Source: an uncultured Luteimonas sp.
Lineage (GTDB): Bacteria > Pseudomonadota > Gammaproteobacteria > Xanthomonadales > Xanthomonadaceae
Length of the DNA: 35,202 bases
Direction of reading: 5' to 3'
NCBI GenBank assembly: GCA_938008415.1
Contig: CALLKI010000092.1
Location: 1 to 35,202 of the forward strand
Shown: positions 22,853-30,391 of the stretch, piece after piece
How the letters are laid out: every line of letters begins with the position of its first letter
Position numbering within the stretch: position 1 is the first letter of the stretch
Program-made: the position numbers and the translations under genes
The notes under the pieces: generated by a model
Told to the model about the DNA's origin: nothing
Database searches by the model: none
What the model saw: only the letters and a program-made list of their open reading frames with translations

Positions 22853-24625
22853 GTGTGCAGTGGCAATCGCGTCTCGCGCCTGCATGCGATCGGGGCGGTC
22901 CTGGCGATCCTTGGATGCCAGGCGGGTGAGGCGGCGGCCGCCAACGTCCCGGCGACTCCCGGTTCCCTCGGGAACCACGTCTGGGGCATGTACACCCCGG
23001 TGGGGGATCTTCCCACGGGTGCCACGGGGGCTTTCGCGACGGGCGTGTTCGCGCATGCGTCCAACGGCCTCACGCTGCCGGTGCCGGTCGGTCCTTCGTT
23101 CACGGTCAGCGGCATCTCGGCCTCGGGCAGCGGCTTCCAGCACATCTCGGCCAGGGGCGCGTCGGGGTATGCGCCGGGCGCAACCCCGTGGTCGGGACGG
23201 GTTTCCCGGGCGTGAACACGCCGGCCAAACGACTGGCCGCAGCAGCACGAGCTGAGGACGCGCGAGGTGCGTTACCAGTTTTCCGGCCCGTTGCCCGATG
23301 GCGCCATCCTCTGGGTGCTGGACACGGACGGGTCCGAGACGCTGGTGGCCCGGTTCTACGACTGCTCGGCGACGCCGGCCCTGATCAATCCCAGCGCCTT
23401 CGACAGTTACTTCCTGTCCACGGCGGCGGCGCACCTGCCGGTGCTCACCTTCTCAGCGACCAGCGTCCAGGTCACCGCCCCGACGCCTTCACAGGATCGC
23501 CCGAATGCCACGGTCGGCATCGTCATCCGTTCGGATTCGGTCTGCCGGGTCGAGGTGGATTCGACGGTCGGTGACGGCTCCCAGGACGTGTTCTTCTCCA
23601 TCCCCGCACCGCTGGTCACCGTGAACAAGGGACTGGGGACCAACCGCATCGCCGATGGCGACCAGTTCACGACGCGGATCCTGACGGGCGGGGAGGTGGC
23701 CAACAGCACGGCGGCCAGCACCACGGCGGGCAGCGGCTCCACGGTCACGGCGGGCACGGGAACCACCGGGCCGACGCCGGTCAGGCAGGGCGAGGCGCAC
23801 GTGATCTCCGAAGCGCCGGCGGGCAGCACGCAACTGGACAACTACGTCCAGGAAATCGCCTGCGCCAACGCCAATGCAGGATCGCCCACCGTCCTGCCGT
23901 CGGGCAGCGGGCAGGATTTCACGATCACGCCCCTGCATCCCCTGGACGACATCACCTGCACGCTGACCAACCACGCCAAGCCGAAGGTAACCATCACGAA
24001 GGTCAGCAATGGCCAGGTGGGCACCTTTTCGTTCTCGGGCGACAACGGCATCGTGGCCCACGACATCACCACGGTCACGCCGGGCGCCGGCGTTGACGGG
24101 CCGATGCAGGTGCTGGATGCCCCGGGTGTCCCGACGACGCTGAGCGAGGAAGGGCCGTTGCCTGGCAATTCCAAGCTGGTCTCGGTTTCCTGCACCGGGC
24201 TCGGGCCGGGTGGAAGCGCGGATCCCGCCATCCATGGCCCCGGCGGCGGAAGCGTGCTGCTGGATGCGGCGGCAACCGCGCTGGGCAGCGACATCCAGTG
24301 CGTGTTCACCAATGGCCCGCTCGAGGCCGACCTGTACGTCACCAAGGACAACGGGCTGGAAGGCGTGATGTCCGGGGATACGGTCACCTACACCATCGTC
24401 GTCGGGAACAACGGCCGCGATGCCGTCAGCGGTGCGGTCGTGCGGGATCCGGCATCTTCCCGGGCCGGGCTGGATTGCACGGGGCCGGTCACGTGCACGT
24501 CCACGCCGGACGGGATCTGCCCGGCGGCGGGCGTGCCACTTGCGGTGCTGGAAAGCGGCCTGGTGCTGGGTGAATTGCCGGAGGACGGCACGGTCACGCT
24601 GTCGCTGGCCTGTACAGTCCAGTGA
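22853..24625 (+). pseudogene. Secreted DUF11/prealbumin-fold surface protein, interrupted by two compensating 1-base shifts
   Basis: A GTG start at 22853, with GGAGGG seven bases upstream, opens a signal peptide (basic residues, then IGAVLAILGC, ending near GEAAAA). The reading frame runs to about 23187 and then meets a stop at 23213-23215. Between 23188 and 23227 the protein-like reading (VVGTGFPGVNTPA) continues in another frame. From there the first frame resumes (NDWPQQHELRTREVRYQF) to the end at 24625. One missing C in the CCCC run (23184-23187) and one extra A in the AAA run (23227-23229) explain it. Repaired length is 590 aa: an N-terminal domain, two prealbumin-like repeats each ending in a CTLTN or CVFTN motif, and a C-terminal DUF11 domain (LYVTKDNG). 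No wall-anchor signal is seen. It may be a true pseudogene or a consensus error. Confidence 0.7.
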
Positions 24626-24657
24626 ACGTGCGACGGGCACCGCAAACGCCATGAAAA

Positions 24658-24686
24658 AAGGAAGCCGGCGTGCCGCCGGCTTCCTT
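24658..24686. terminator. Bidirectional terminator
   Basis: Arms AAGGAAGCCGGCG (24658-24670) and its complement (24674-24686) flank a TGC loop. A run of A on the left gives a T tract for leftward transcripts and TT follows on the right. It sits between the convergent surface-protein gene and the aminotransferase gene. Confidence 0.88.
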
Positions 24687-24723
24687 GTCGCAGGGGGGGC
24701 GTTCGCCTTTGCCGGGGCGCGGC

Positions 24724-26217
24724 TCAGGTCGCCTGCGCGTCCTGGCGGCGCGGGCCCTCGCGCAGCGCGCGGCCGACCATCGACACCAGCAGCTCCAGTT
24801 CCCCGGAAGTGGTCTCGAAGCGCGGGGTGAAGCGCAGCGAGTTGGCGCCGCCGTGGATCACGCCGATGCCATGCTCGCGCAGCCACTCCTCGATCGAACC
24901 TGCGCCGTAGCACTTGAACTGCGGCGCCAGCTCGCAGGAGAACAGCAGGCCGGTGCCCTGCACCTTCGTGATCAGGCCGCCGAGCTCGGCCTTCAGCGCC
25001 TCCAGCTTCGCCACCGCCTCGCGGCCGCGCTCGCGCACGTTGGCGCGCAGCTCCGGCGTGATCGACTCCAGCACCGCGCAGGCCACGTCCAGCGCGCGCG
25101 GGTTGGTGGTCATGGTGTTGCCGTACACGCCGGTGCGGTAGAGGCCCGCGGCGCGCTCGTTCACCGCCAGCACCGACAGCGGGAACTGGCCGGCGTTGAG
25201 CGCCTTGGAGTAGGTCTCCATGTCCGGCGGCTCGATGCCCTCGAAGCCCGGGTAGTCGACGATCGACAGCACGCCGTGCGCGCGCAGGCCGGCCTGGATC
25301 GAGTCGACCAGCAGCAGCGAGCCGTGCGCGGCGGTCAGCTCGCGCGCCACGTCATAGAACGCGCGCGGCAGGGCGCGGCCCGGGTCGCCTTCGCCCATCA
25401 CCGGCTCCATGAACACCGCCTCGATGAACCAGCCGTTGGCGTCGGCTTCGGCGAACACGCGGCGCAGGGCGTCGGCGTCATAGGGCTCGACCGCGATCAG
25501 CGTGTCCTCGTTGCGGAAGCTGGCCAGGTACTTGAGGTAGGTGGAGCGGGTGGAATCGGAATACAGCGCCGGGCGCTCGGTGCGGCCGTGGAAGCTGCCC
25601 TTGATCACCACGCGCCTGACCGCCTTGCCGGCATGGCGGCCGTCCGGGTCGGTCATCAGCCGGGTGTTGATGTCGGCGATGCGCGCGGCCAGGCCCACCG
25701 CCTCGGAGCCGGAGTTCAGGCACAGGAAGTGCGTGAACGGGCAGCCGCCGCGGGTGTGGCCGATCTCGCGGCGCATGGCGCGGTCGAAGCGCAGTTGCGA
25801 CAGGCTCGGGGTCATCACGTTGGCCATCACCTGGGGCCGGGCCAGCGCCTCGAGCACCGCCTTCGGGGTGTGGCCGAGGCCGAGCATGCCGTAGCCGCCG
25901 GAGTCGTGGATCACCGCGCCCTTGAGGGTGACGATCCACGGGCCGCGCGCGGCGAGGGCGACGTAGGGGTTGACCGAGTCGGTCGGGTAGAAGTTGACGT
26001 AGCCGGCCTGCAGCGCGGCGATCTGGCGGTCCTCGTCCAGGTCCAGCAGCTCGGCGAATTCGTCCTTCACCCGCGCGTACTCGGCCGCGGCGGCCTCGAT
26101 GGCCTCGCGCAGCTCCGGGTGGGTGGCGGCGAAGCGCTCGATGGTGGCGTCGTCGAGGCCGGTGGTGCGCTGGCCGCCGTGGGCGCGCAGGGGGGCGAGC
26201 AGGTCGGTCACGGGCAT
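24724..26217 (-). CDS. Class III PLP-dependent aminotransferase
   Basis: A 497-aa fold-type I aminotransferase that moves an amino group between an omega- or alpha-amino compound and a keto acid. Marks are CLNSGSEAVGLAARIAD, KGSFHGRTERP, VFMEPVMGEG and LLLVDSIQAGLRAHG, which has Ser-Ile-Gln where many relatives have Glu-Val-Gln. The PLP lysine is in TYSKALNAGQFPLS, followed by YGNTMTTNPRALD. The N-terminal ~90 residues contain VNFYPTDSVNPYVALAARGPW. I cannot name the substrate; lysine 6-aminotransferase-like activity is one option. AAGGAG lies about nine bases before the ATG. It is divergent from an Lrp/AsnC gene that probably controls it. Confidence 0.88.
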   Translation of the reverse strand: MPVTDLLAPLRAHGGQRTTGLDDATIERFAATHPELREAIEAAAAEYARVKDEFAELLDLDEDRQIAALQAGYVNFYPTDSVNPYVALAARGPWIVTLKGAVIHDSGGYGMLGLGHTPKAVLEALARPQVMANVMTPSLSQLRFDRAMRREIGHTRGGCPFTHFLCLNSGSEAVGLAARIADINTRLMTDPDGRHAGKAVRRVVIKGSFHGRTERPALYSDSTRSTYLKYLASFRNEDTLIAVEPYDADALRRVFAEADANGWFIEAVFMEPVMGEGDPGRALPRAFYDVARELTAAHGSLLLVDSIQAGLRAHGVLSIVDYPGFEGIEPPDMETYSKALNAGQFPLSVLAVNERAAGLYRTGVYGNTMTTNPRALDVACAVLESITPELRANVRERGREAVAKLEALKAELGGLITKVQGTGLLFSCELAPQFKCYGAGSIEEWLREHGIGVIHGGANSLRFTPRFETTSGELELLVSMVGRALREGPRRQDAQAT

Positions 26218-26288
26218 GGGGTCTGGCTCCTTGCGGATCGCCGGCGGCGCCGGCGCGTGGAAGGGGGAAACCCCTATTATCGGGACTT

Positions 26289-26350
26289 TTTCGTCACTTG
26301 ATAGGGTCGATCTGCGCGGAATCGTGTATGTTTTCGTCTGATCGACGAAA
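26289..26350. promoter_or_regulatory. Candidate Lrp-type operator region
   Basis: The perfect inverted repeat TTTCGTC (26332-26338) - TGATC - GACGAAA (26344-26350) has a second half-site TTTCGTC at 26289-26295, 43 bases away, about four helical turns. The sites lie between the divergent aminotransferase and Lrp genes in an AT-rich patch. A TATTAT box at 26275-26280 could be a -10 for the rightward gene. Lrp proteins bind such spaced repeats as octamers or larger. The assignment is inference. Confidence 0.45.
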
Positions 26351-26363
26351 CGGGCTGGCCGGA

Positions 26364-26798
26364 ATGAAGCGATTGACCCCCGCCGACGAGGCCCTGCTGT
26401 CGGTGCTGCGCGAGAACGCCAGGGCCCCTGCCGCCGGGATCGCCCGCCGGCTGGGCCTGTCGCGCACCACCGTGCAGAGCCGGATCGACCGGCTCGAGCG
26501 CGAGGGCGTGATCGCCGGCTACACCGTCCGCCTCGGCGACGAGTACGAGCACGGCCGGGTGCGCGCCCACATCCTGATCACGGTGCTGCCCCGGCAGATG
26601 TCGGCGGTGGTGCAGGCCCTGCGGGCGATGCCCGAGGTGCGCAGCCTGCACTCGGTCAGCGGCAACTACGACCTGGTGGCGATGGCCTCGACGCCAACGG
26701 TCGCCGACATGGACGGGCTGATCGACCGGATCGGCGCGATCGAGGGCGTGGAGCGCACCAATTCCTCGGTGATCCTGTCCACCAAATTCGAAAGGTGA
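26364..26798 (+). CDS. Lrp/AsnC family transcriptional regulator
   Basis: A 144-aa amino-acid-responsive DNA-binding protein. The N-terminal helix-turn-helix (LTPADEALLSVLRENARAP, then RRLGLSRTTVQSRIDRLEREGVIAGYTV) is followed by a RAM effector domain. The latter contains ILITVLPRQMSAVVQALRAMPEVRSLHSVSGNYDLVAM and VERTNSSVILSTKFE. An upstream ATG at 26328 would add 12 residues but lies inside the candidate operator, so I prefer MKRLTP at 26364. It probably regulates itself and the divergent aminotransferase in response to an amino acid. Confidence 0.92.
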   Translation: MKRLTPADEALLSVLRENARAPAAGIARRLGLSRTTVQSRIDRLEREGVIAGYTVRLGDEYEHGRVRAHILITVLPRQMSAVVQALRAMPEVRSLHSVSGNYDLVAMASTPTVADMDGLIDRIGAIEGVERTNSSVILSTKFER

Positions 26799-26986
26799 GC
26801 CCCTTCGCCGCCTGTGAAGGGCGCCGGCGTCCCTCTCCCGACGGTTCACCCTCTCCCTCGACGTTTGACTCCCTCCCCGAAGGTTGACTCCCTCCCCGAA
26901 GGTTGACTCCCTCCCCCGGCGGTTCACTCCTTCCCCCGAAGGTTGACTCCCTCCCCGAAGGTTGACTCCCTCCCCGAAGGTTGACT

Positions 26987-27011
26987 CCCTCCCCCGCCCT
27001 GCGGGGGAGGG
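26987..27011. terminator. Palindromic REP-like hairpin, copy 1
   Basis: An 11-bp perfect stem with loop CCT is embedded in the end of the tandem array. It lies about 190 bases after the Lrp gene and could also stop its transcript. The same stem recurs at 27081-27105. Confidence 0.55.
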
Positions 27012-27080
27012 CTGGGGTGGGGGGATGAAGTCCCGCAACGCATGGATTGCCCCCTCCCAACTTCCCCCCGGCGGTTGACT

Positions 27081-27105
27081 CCCTCCCCCGCCCTGCGGGG
27101 GAGGG
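27081..27105. terminator. Palindromic REP-like hairpin, copy 2
   Basis: Same 11-bp stem and CCT loop as the copy at 26987-27011. It lies 28 bases from the stop codon of the leftward SRPBCC gene, which it may terminate. Confidence 0.55.
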
Positions 27106-27132
27106 TTGGGGTGGGGGCAAACGACGCCGCGC

Positions 27133-27594
27133 TCAGGTGCCCGCGCTTTCCACCCGCGCCTTGAGCGATCGCGCTTCCTGTTCGAGGTAATCGCAGGCGA
27201 TGCGCCTCACCAGGGGCCACACCAGCGGGGCCAGCCAGCCCTCGAACGCCAGCGTGAGGATCACGCGCGAGCCGTCCCCTTCGGCCTCGACGCGGTGGCC
27301 CGCGATGACCCGCAGGCCCGGCTGGCGTGCCTCCCAGGTGAACGCCTTCCCGGGCTCCAGCGAGGTGATGGTGTAGGTGGCCGGGCGCAGCTTCGGCTGC
27401 ACCACGCGGTAGCTCCGCCCGACGGCGGGAGCGTCCCCCCGCTGGCCGTCAACCGGCGTGACCGACTCCACCGTCGGCGTCCAGCCCGGCCACTGCGTCA
27501 CCTGCGACAGCACCGCCCACACCCGGGCGGGTGGGGCGGAGATCGAGGTGGTGGTCGAAAAGGAGGTCACAGTGCTTGCATCAACAGGAGCCAT
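27133..27594 (-). CDS. SRPBCC family protein
   Basis: A 153-aa single-domain protein of the START/Bet v1-like helix-grip fold, which encloses a hydrophobic ligand cavity. Marks are SISAPPARVWAVLSQVTQWPGWTPTVESV at the N terminus, the strand FTWEARQPGLRVIAGHRVEAEGDGSRVILTL, and the long C-terminal helix with LVRRIACDYLEQEARSLKARV. Annotated relatives include polyketide cyclases and AHSA1-like proteins; function here is unknown. The ATG at 27594 is 18 bases after hsdM. The first ~8 codons (APVDASTV) are less GC-rich than the rest, and a GTG at 27570 gives a more typical start, so the 5' end may have been added when the island arrived. Confidence 0.8.
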   Translation of the reverse strand: MAPVDASTVTSFSTTTSISAPPARVWAVLSQVTQWPGWTPTVESVTPVDGQRGDAPAVGRSYRVVQPKLRPATYTITSLEPGKAFTWEARQPGLRVIAGHRVEAEGDGSRVILTLAFEGWLAPLVWPLVRRIACDYLEQEARSLKARVESAGT

Positions 27595-27612
27595 GGGAAA
27601 TGGCGGCCAGCC

Positions 27613-29226
27613 TCAGGGCAGTTCCTTCAGGCCCAGCTCCCGCAGGAAGACGTTGTGGCGCTCCCTGGCGTCCCGGATCTTCTGCTCCAGCTCCACCAGC
27701 ATGGCATGCGTGGCATCCAGGTCGATCTCGGGTTCGGGCTCGGCGGTACTGATGTAACGAGAGATGTTGAGGTTGTAGCCCTCTTTCTCGATCTCCGCCA
27801 TGCTGACGCGGCGCGAGTAGCGCTCCTCTTCCTTCCGGAACTGGTAGGTCTCGACGATCCTGCTGATGTGCTCTTCCCGCAGAACGTTCTGGCGCTTGCC
27901 TTTCTCGTAATGCTCCGCAGCGTTGATGAACAGAACGTCGTCGTACTTCTTGCACTTCTTGAGGACGAGGATGCAGACGGGAATGCCGGTTGAATAGAAG
28001 AGATTCGCCGGCAAGCCAATGACGGTGTCGATGTGGCCGTCGAGCAGCAGTTTCCTGCGAATGCGCTCCTCGGCGCCGCCGCGGAAGAGCACGCCGTGGG
28101 GCAGGATGATGGCCATCACCCCCTGATCCTTCAGGTAATGGAAGCCATGGAGCAGGAAGGCGAAGTCGGCGGCAGACTTCGGCGCGAGGCCGTAGTTCTT
28201 GAAGCGCACGTCCTCGGCCAGTGCCTCGGTCGGCTCCCAGCGGTAGCTGAAGGGCGGATTCGCGACAACGGCGTCGAATTTCGGCTGCTTTGCGGGATTC
28301 GTTTCGCGGAGGAAATCCCATTCGTTGATGAGCGAGTCGCCGTGGTAGATCTCGAACTCCGTGTCCTTTACCCCGTGCAGAAGCATGTTCATGCGCGCGA
28401 GGTTGTACGTCGTGATGTTTTTCTCCTGCCCGTAGATCTTGCCGATCGTGCCGCCCAGCTTCCGGAGCTGGTGGCGCACGTTGAGAAGCAGCGAACCTGA
28501 GCCGCAGGCAAAGTCGAAGACGCTGCCGAGGTGTTTCACCGGGCCGGTCTCGGGCGCTTGGCTGTCGAGCGTCACGATGCGCGACAGAATCGTAGAGACC
28601 TGCTGCGGCGTGTAGAACTCGCCCGCCTTCTTGCCGGAACCCGCGGCAAACTGGCCGATCAGGTATTCGTAGGCGTCGCCGAGCATGTCGACGTCGGTGG
28701 AGAACTCCGTCAGGCCCTTGTCGATCTCCCGAATGACCTCACAGAGCTTCTTGTTCTTCTGTGACTGGGTCTTGCCGAGCTTCTCCGAGTAGAGATTGAT
28801 CTCGGAGAACAGGCCCTGGAACGTGCTCTGGAAGGACTCGTTCTCGATGTACTTGAAGCCCTCGTGGACGATTTCGAGGAGCTCGTCGCTCTCGTTGCGC
28901 GCGAGGTTGGCGATGTTGTCCCAGAGGTATTGCGGCTTGATGACGTAGTGGATCTTCAAGCGCATCTGCTTCTCGAAGTCCGCGACGTCGTTCGGGTTGT
29001 TGGCATACCACAGCGCGAGTGCCACGCGCGTGTCGCCGTCGGGCAGCTCGGGATAATCCGAGCCAAGCTCGCGGCGCGCGGCGGCTTCGTAGTTACTGGA
29101 GAGATAGCGCAGAAAGAGAAAGGACAGCATGTAGTCGCGGAAGTCGTCCGCATTCATTGCGCCGCGCAGGCGGTCCGCGATGGCCCACAGGATCTTGCCA
29201 AGGCGTTGTTGTTCTTGATGTGTCAT
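27613..29226 (-). CDS. hsdM: Type I restriction-modification methyltransferase subunit HsdM
   Basis: Adenine-N6 methyltransferase subunit that, with HsdS, marks the host's target sites. At 537 aa it is complete. The N-terminal helical domain (LWAIADRLRGAMNADDFRDYMLSFLFLRYLS) is followed by EFYTPQQVSTILSRIV, the SAM motif DFACGSGSLLL (from residue 238) and the catalytic NPPF at 323-326. The C terminus (LVELEQKIRDARERHNVFLRELGL) is the coiled tail that contacts HsdS. It looks like the EcoR124I (type IC) group. The ATG is one base after the anticodon nuclease stop. M as the last gene of the operon is unusual. Confidence 0.95.
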   Translation of the reverse strand: MTHQEQQRLGKILWAIADRLRGAMNADDFRDYMLSFLFLRYLSSNYEAAARRELGSDYPELPDGDTRVALALWYANNPNDVADFEKQMRLKIHYVIKPQYLWDNIANLARNESDELLEIVHEGFKYIENESFQSTFQGLFSEINLYSEKLGKTQSQKNKKLCEVIREIDKGLTEFSTDVDMLGDAYEYLIGQFAAGSGKKAGEFYTPQQVSTILSRIVTLDSQAPETGPVKHLGSVFDFACGSGSLLLNVRHQLRKLGGTIGKIYGQEKNITTYNLARMNMLLHGVKDTEFEIYHGDSLINEWDFLRETNPAKQPKFDAVVANPPFSYRWEPTEALAEDVRFKNYGLAPKSAADFAFLLHGFHYLKDQGVMAIILPHGVLFRGGAEERIRRKLLLDGHIDTVIGLPANLFYSTGIPVCILVLKKCKKYDDVLFINAAEHYEKGKRQNVLREEHISRIVETYQFRKEEERYSRRVSMAEIEKEGYNLNISRYISTAEPEPEIDLDATHAMLVELEQKIRDARERHNVFLRELGLKELP

Positions 29227-29227
29227 G

Positions 29228-30391
29228 TCAACTATTTGCGGTTTCCAGCTCTTGTGCGGTGTCGTTAACCAAAACCTCTGAAGGCGAAGGTGCCGGCGGG
29301 AACAGAGTTGGGTTGAAGGGATAGCAATTCAGAAAATCGTAGAGGATCTTCCTAAAATAGCGCTTGTTCTCCTCCAGCATCTCCTGTGGCTCATAAAGCG
29401 AGTAGTTTCCATGGCTCAATATGTTGAGCAAGCGCGCGTGGAGGATGCCATCGGGGTCGCCCTTATCGCGGCGAATGCATTCGGCAAAGCCCTGATAGCC
29501 ATGAAAGCTGGCCGTCTTTTCCAGCACGGCTCGCAGCATGTTGAAGTGATAGGTATAGAGACGGCCGCTCTGAGCGGCTTCGTAAAGCTCGATCAGCGTC
29601 GCGACGTGATGGAAGAACGGAGTGTCTCCGGTAAATCGGAGAAGATATGCTCCAGGCTGACTGTCTTTGCTTAGAAAATATGGTATCGCCTTTTTCTTTC
29701 GTAAATCATCCTTAAATTCATTGTGGAGCACGTTGAAGAACAGCGTGTGATGCGTGGAAATCACCGCCTTGATGTCGCTGTTCGCTCGCTTCAGCATCTG
29801 CGCGAGGTGATTGGCGACCGCGATGGCGTTATGCTCGTCGAGGGAGGAAATGGGGTCGTCGATATAGATGTATTTCACCCAGCGATAGGCTTCGGCGCCG
29901 TCCAATGCGAGCTGCACGATCGCGAGGAAGAAACACCAGATGAAAATGTTCTCTTCACCGCGCGATACCTTGATGTGATCCACGACCGTGGTGGTGTCGC
30001 CGTCCTGGATTTCGCGTGAGAAGGTTATCTCCCAGTTCGTGGTATCGATGCGGAAGTCGAAGTCGGCATAGCGATTCAGCAGCGGGCGGATGCGGTTGTC
30101 CATTTCCATCTCGCCCAGGCCGGTGAAGAACCGGGACTCGGAGTTGATCTTCAGTACGCGCTCGCGGTCGTTCTCCAGGTCGTTGTCCCACGAAAACAGA
30201 TCTTCCGTGAACGCGTTGAAGTAGAGCGTGTCGCGCTGATCGCCGTTCTTCCCGAGGTTCTTGAACTCGGTGGAAAGGCGCGTTTTCCCGGTGCCGTTGT
30301 AGGCATAGAGAAGGATGTATTTCTTGTTCTCCAGCTCATCGCGGAGGTGTTGCGCCAACGCGGTCAGGCTCGGGAACTCAATTGCGCTCAT
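29228..30391 (-). CDS. prrC: PrrC-like anticodon nuclease linked to the restriction system
   Basis: A 387-aa protein, close to the 396 aa of E. coli PrrC, which cuts tRNA-Lys 5' of its wobble base. The ATPase half has the Walker A AYNGTGKT (30-37), FNAFTEDLFSWDND (58-71) nearly as in PrrC, the signature-like KVSRGEENIFIW (141-152), Walker B YIYIDDP followed by ISSLDE (174-186), and ISTHH (211-215). The nuclease half keeps Arg287 and Glu291 in LRAVLEKTASF and His327 in LSHGNYS, matching as I recall PrrC Arg320, Glu324 and His356. Asp256 aligns with the residue linked to wobble-base recognition. It overlaps hsdS by ATGA and precedes hsdM by one base. By analogy the restriction complex should keep it latent until a phage blocks restriction. 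Identity rests on remembered motifs. Confidence 0.85.
   Translation of the reverse strand: MSAIEFPSLTALAQHLRDELENKKYILLYAYNGTGKTRLSTEFKNLGKNGDQRDTLYFNAFTEDLFSWDNDLENDRERVLKINSESRFFTGLGEMEMDNRIRPLLNRYADFDFRIDTTNWEITFSREIQDGDTTTVVDHIKVSRGEENIFIWCFFLAIVQLALDGAEAYRWVKYIYIDDPISSLDEHNAIAVANHLAQMLKRANSDIKAVISTHHTLFFNVLHNEFKDDLRKKKAIPYFLSKDSQPGAYLLRFTGDTPFFHHVATLIELYEAAQSGRLYTYHFNMLRAVLEKTASFHGYQGFAECIRRDKGDPDGILHARLLNILSHGNYSLYEPQEMLEENKRYFRKILYDFLNCYPFNPTLFPPAPSPSEVLVNDTAQELETANS

Larger units (their letters stand above)
26830..27117. repeat. Degenerate 19-20-bp tandem repeats and two hairpin elements
   Basis: This region of more than 300 bases holds no gene. From about 26830 to 26990 there are at least eight units around the core GTTGACTCCCTCCCCGAAG, some exact and some with Cys-rich variants such as GTTCACTCC. 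The last unit runs into a hairpin (arms 26987-26997 and 27001-27011, CCCTCCCCCGC and its complement) and then GCTGGGGTGGGGG. A second copy of unit plus hairpin (arms 27081-27091 and 27095-27105) follows at 27073-27117. The hairpin block resembles dispersed palindromic elements of Lysobacter-type genomes. Long apparent frames here only spell the repeat. Confidence 0.85.

Noticed and set aside
26830..26995. CRISPR array
   Set aside because: The 19-20-bp units are directly adjacent and degenerate, without unique spacers, and no cas gene is present.
26656..27220. Minus-strand frames encoding repeated Gly-Ser-Glu-rich peptides
   Set aside because: They only translate the intergenic tandem repeat in successive frames. 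There is no start signal and no domain.
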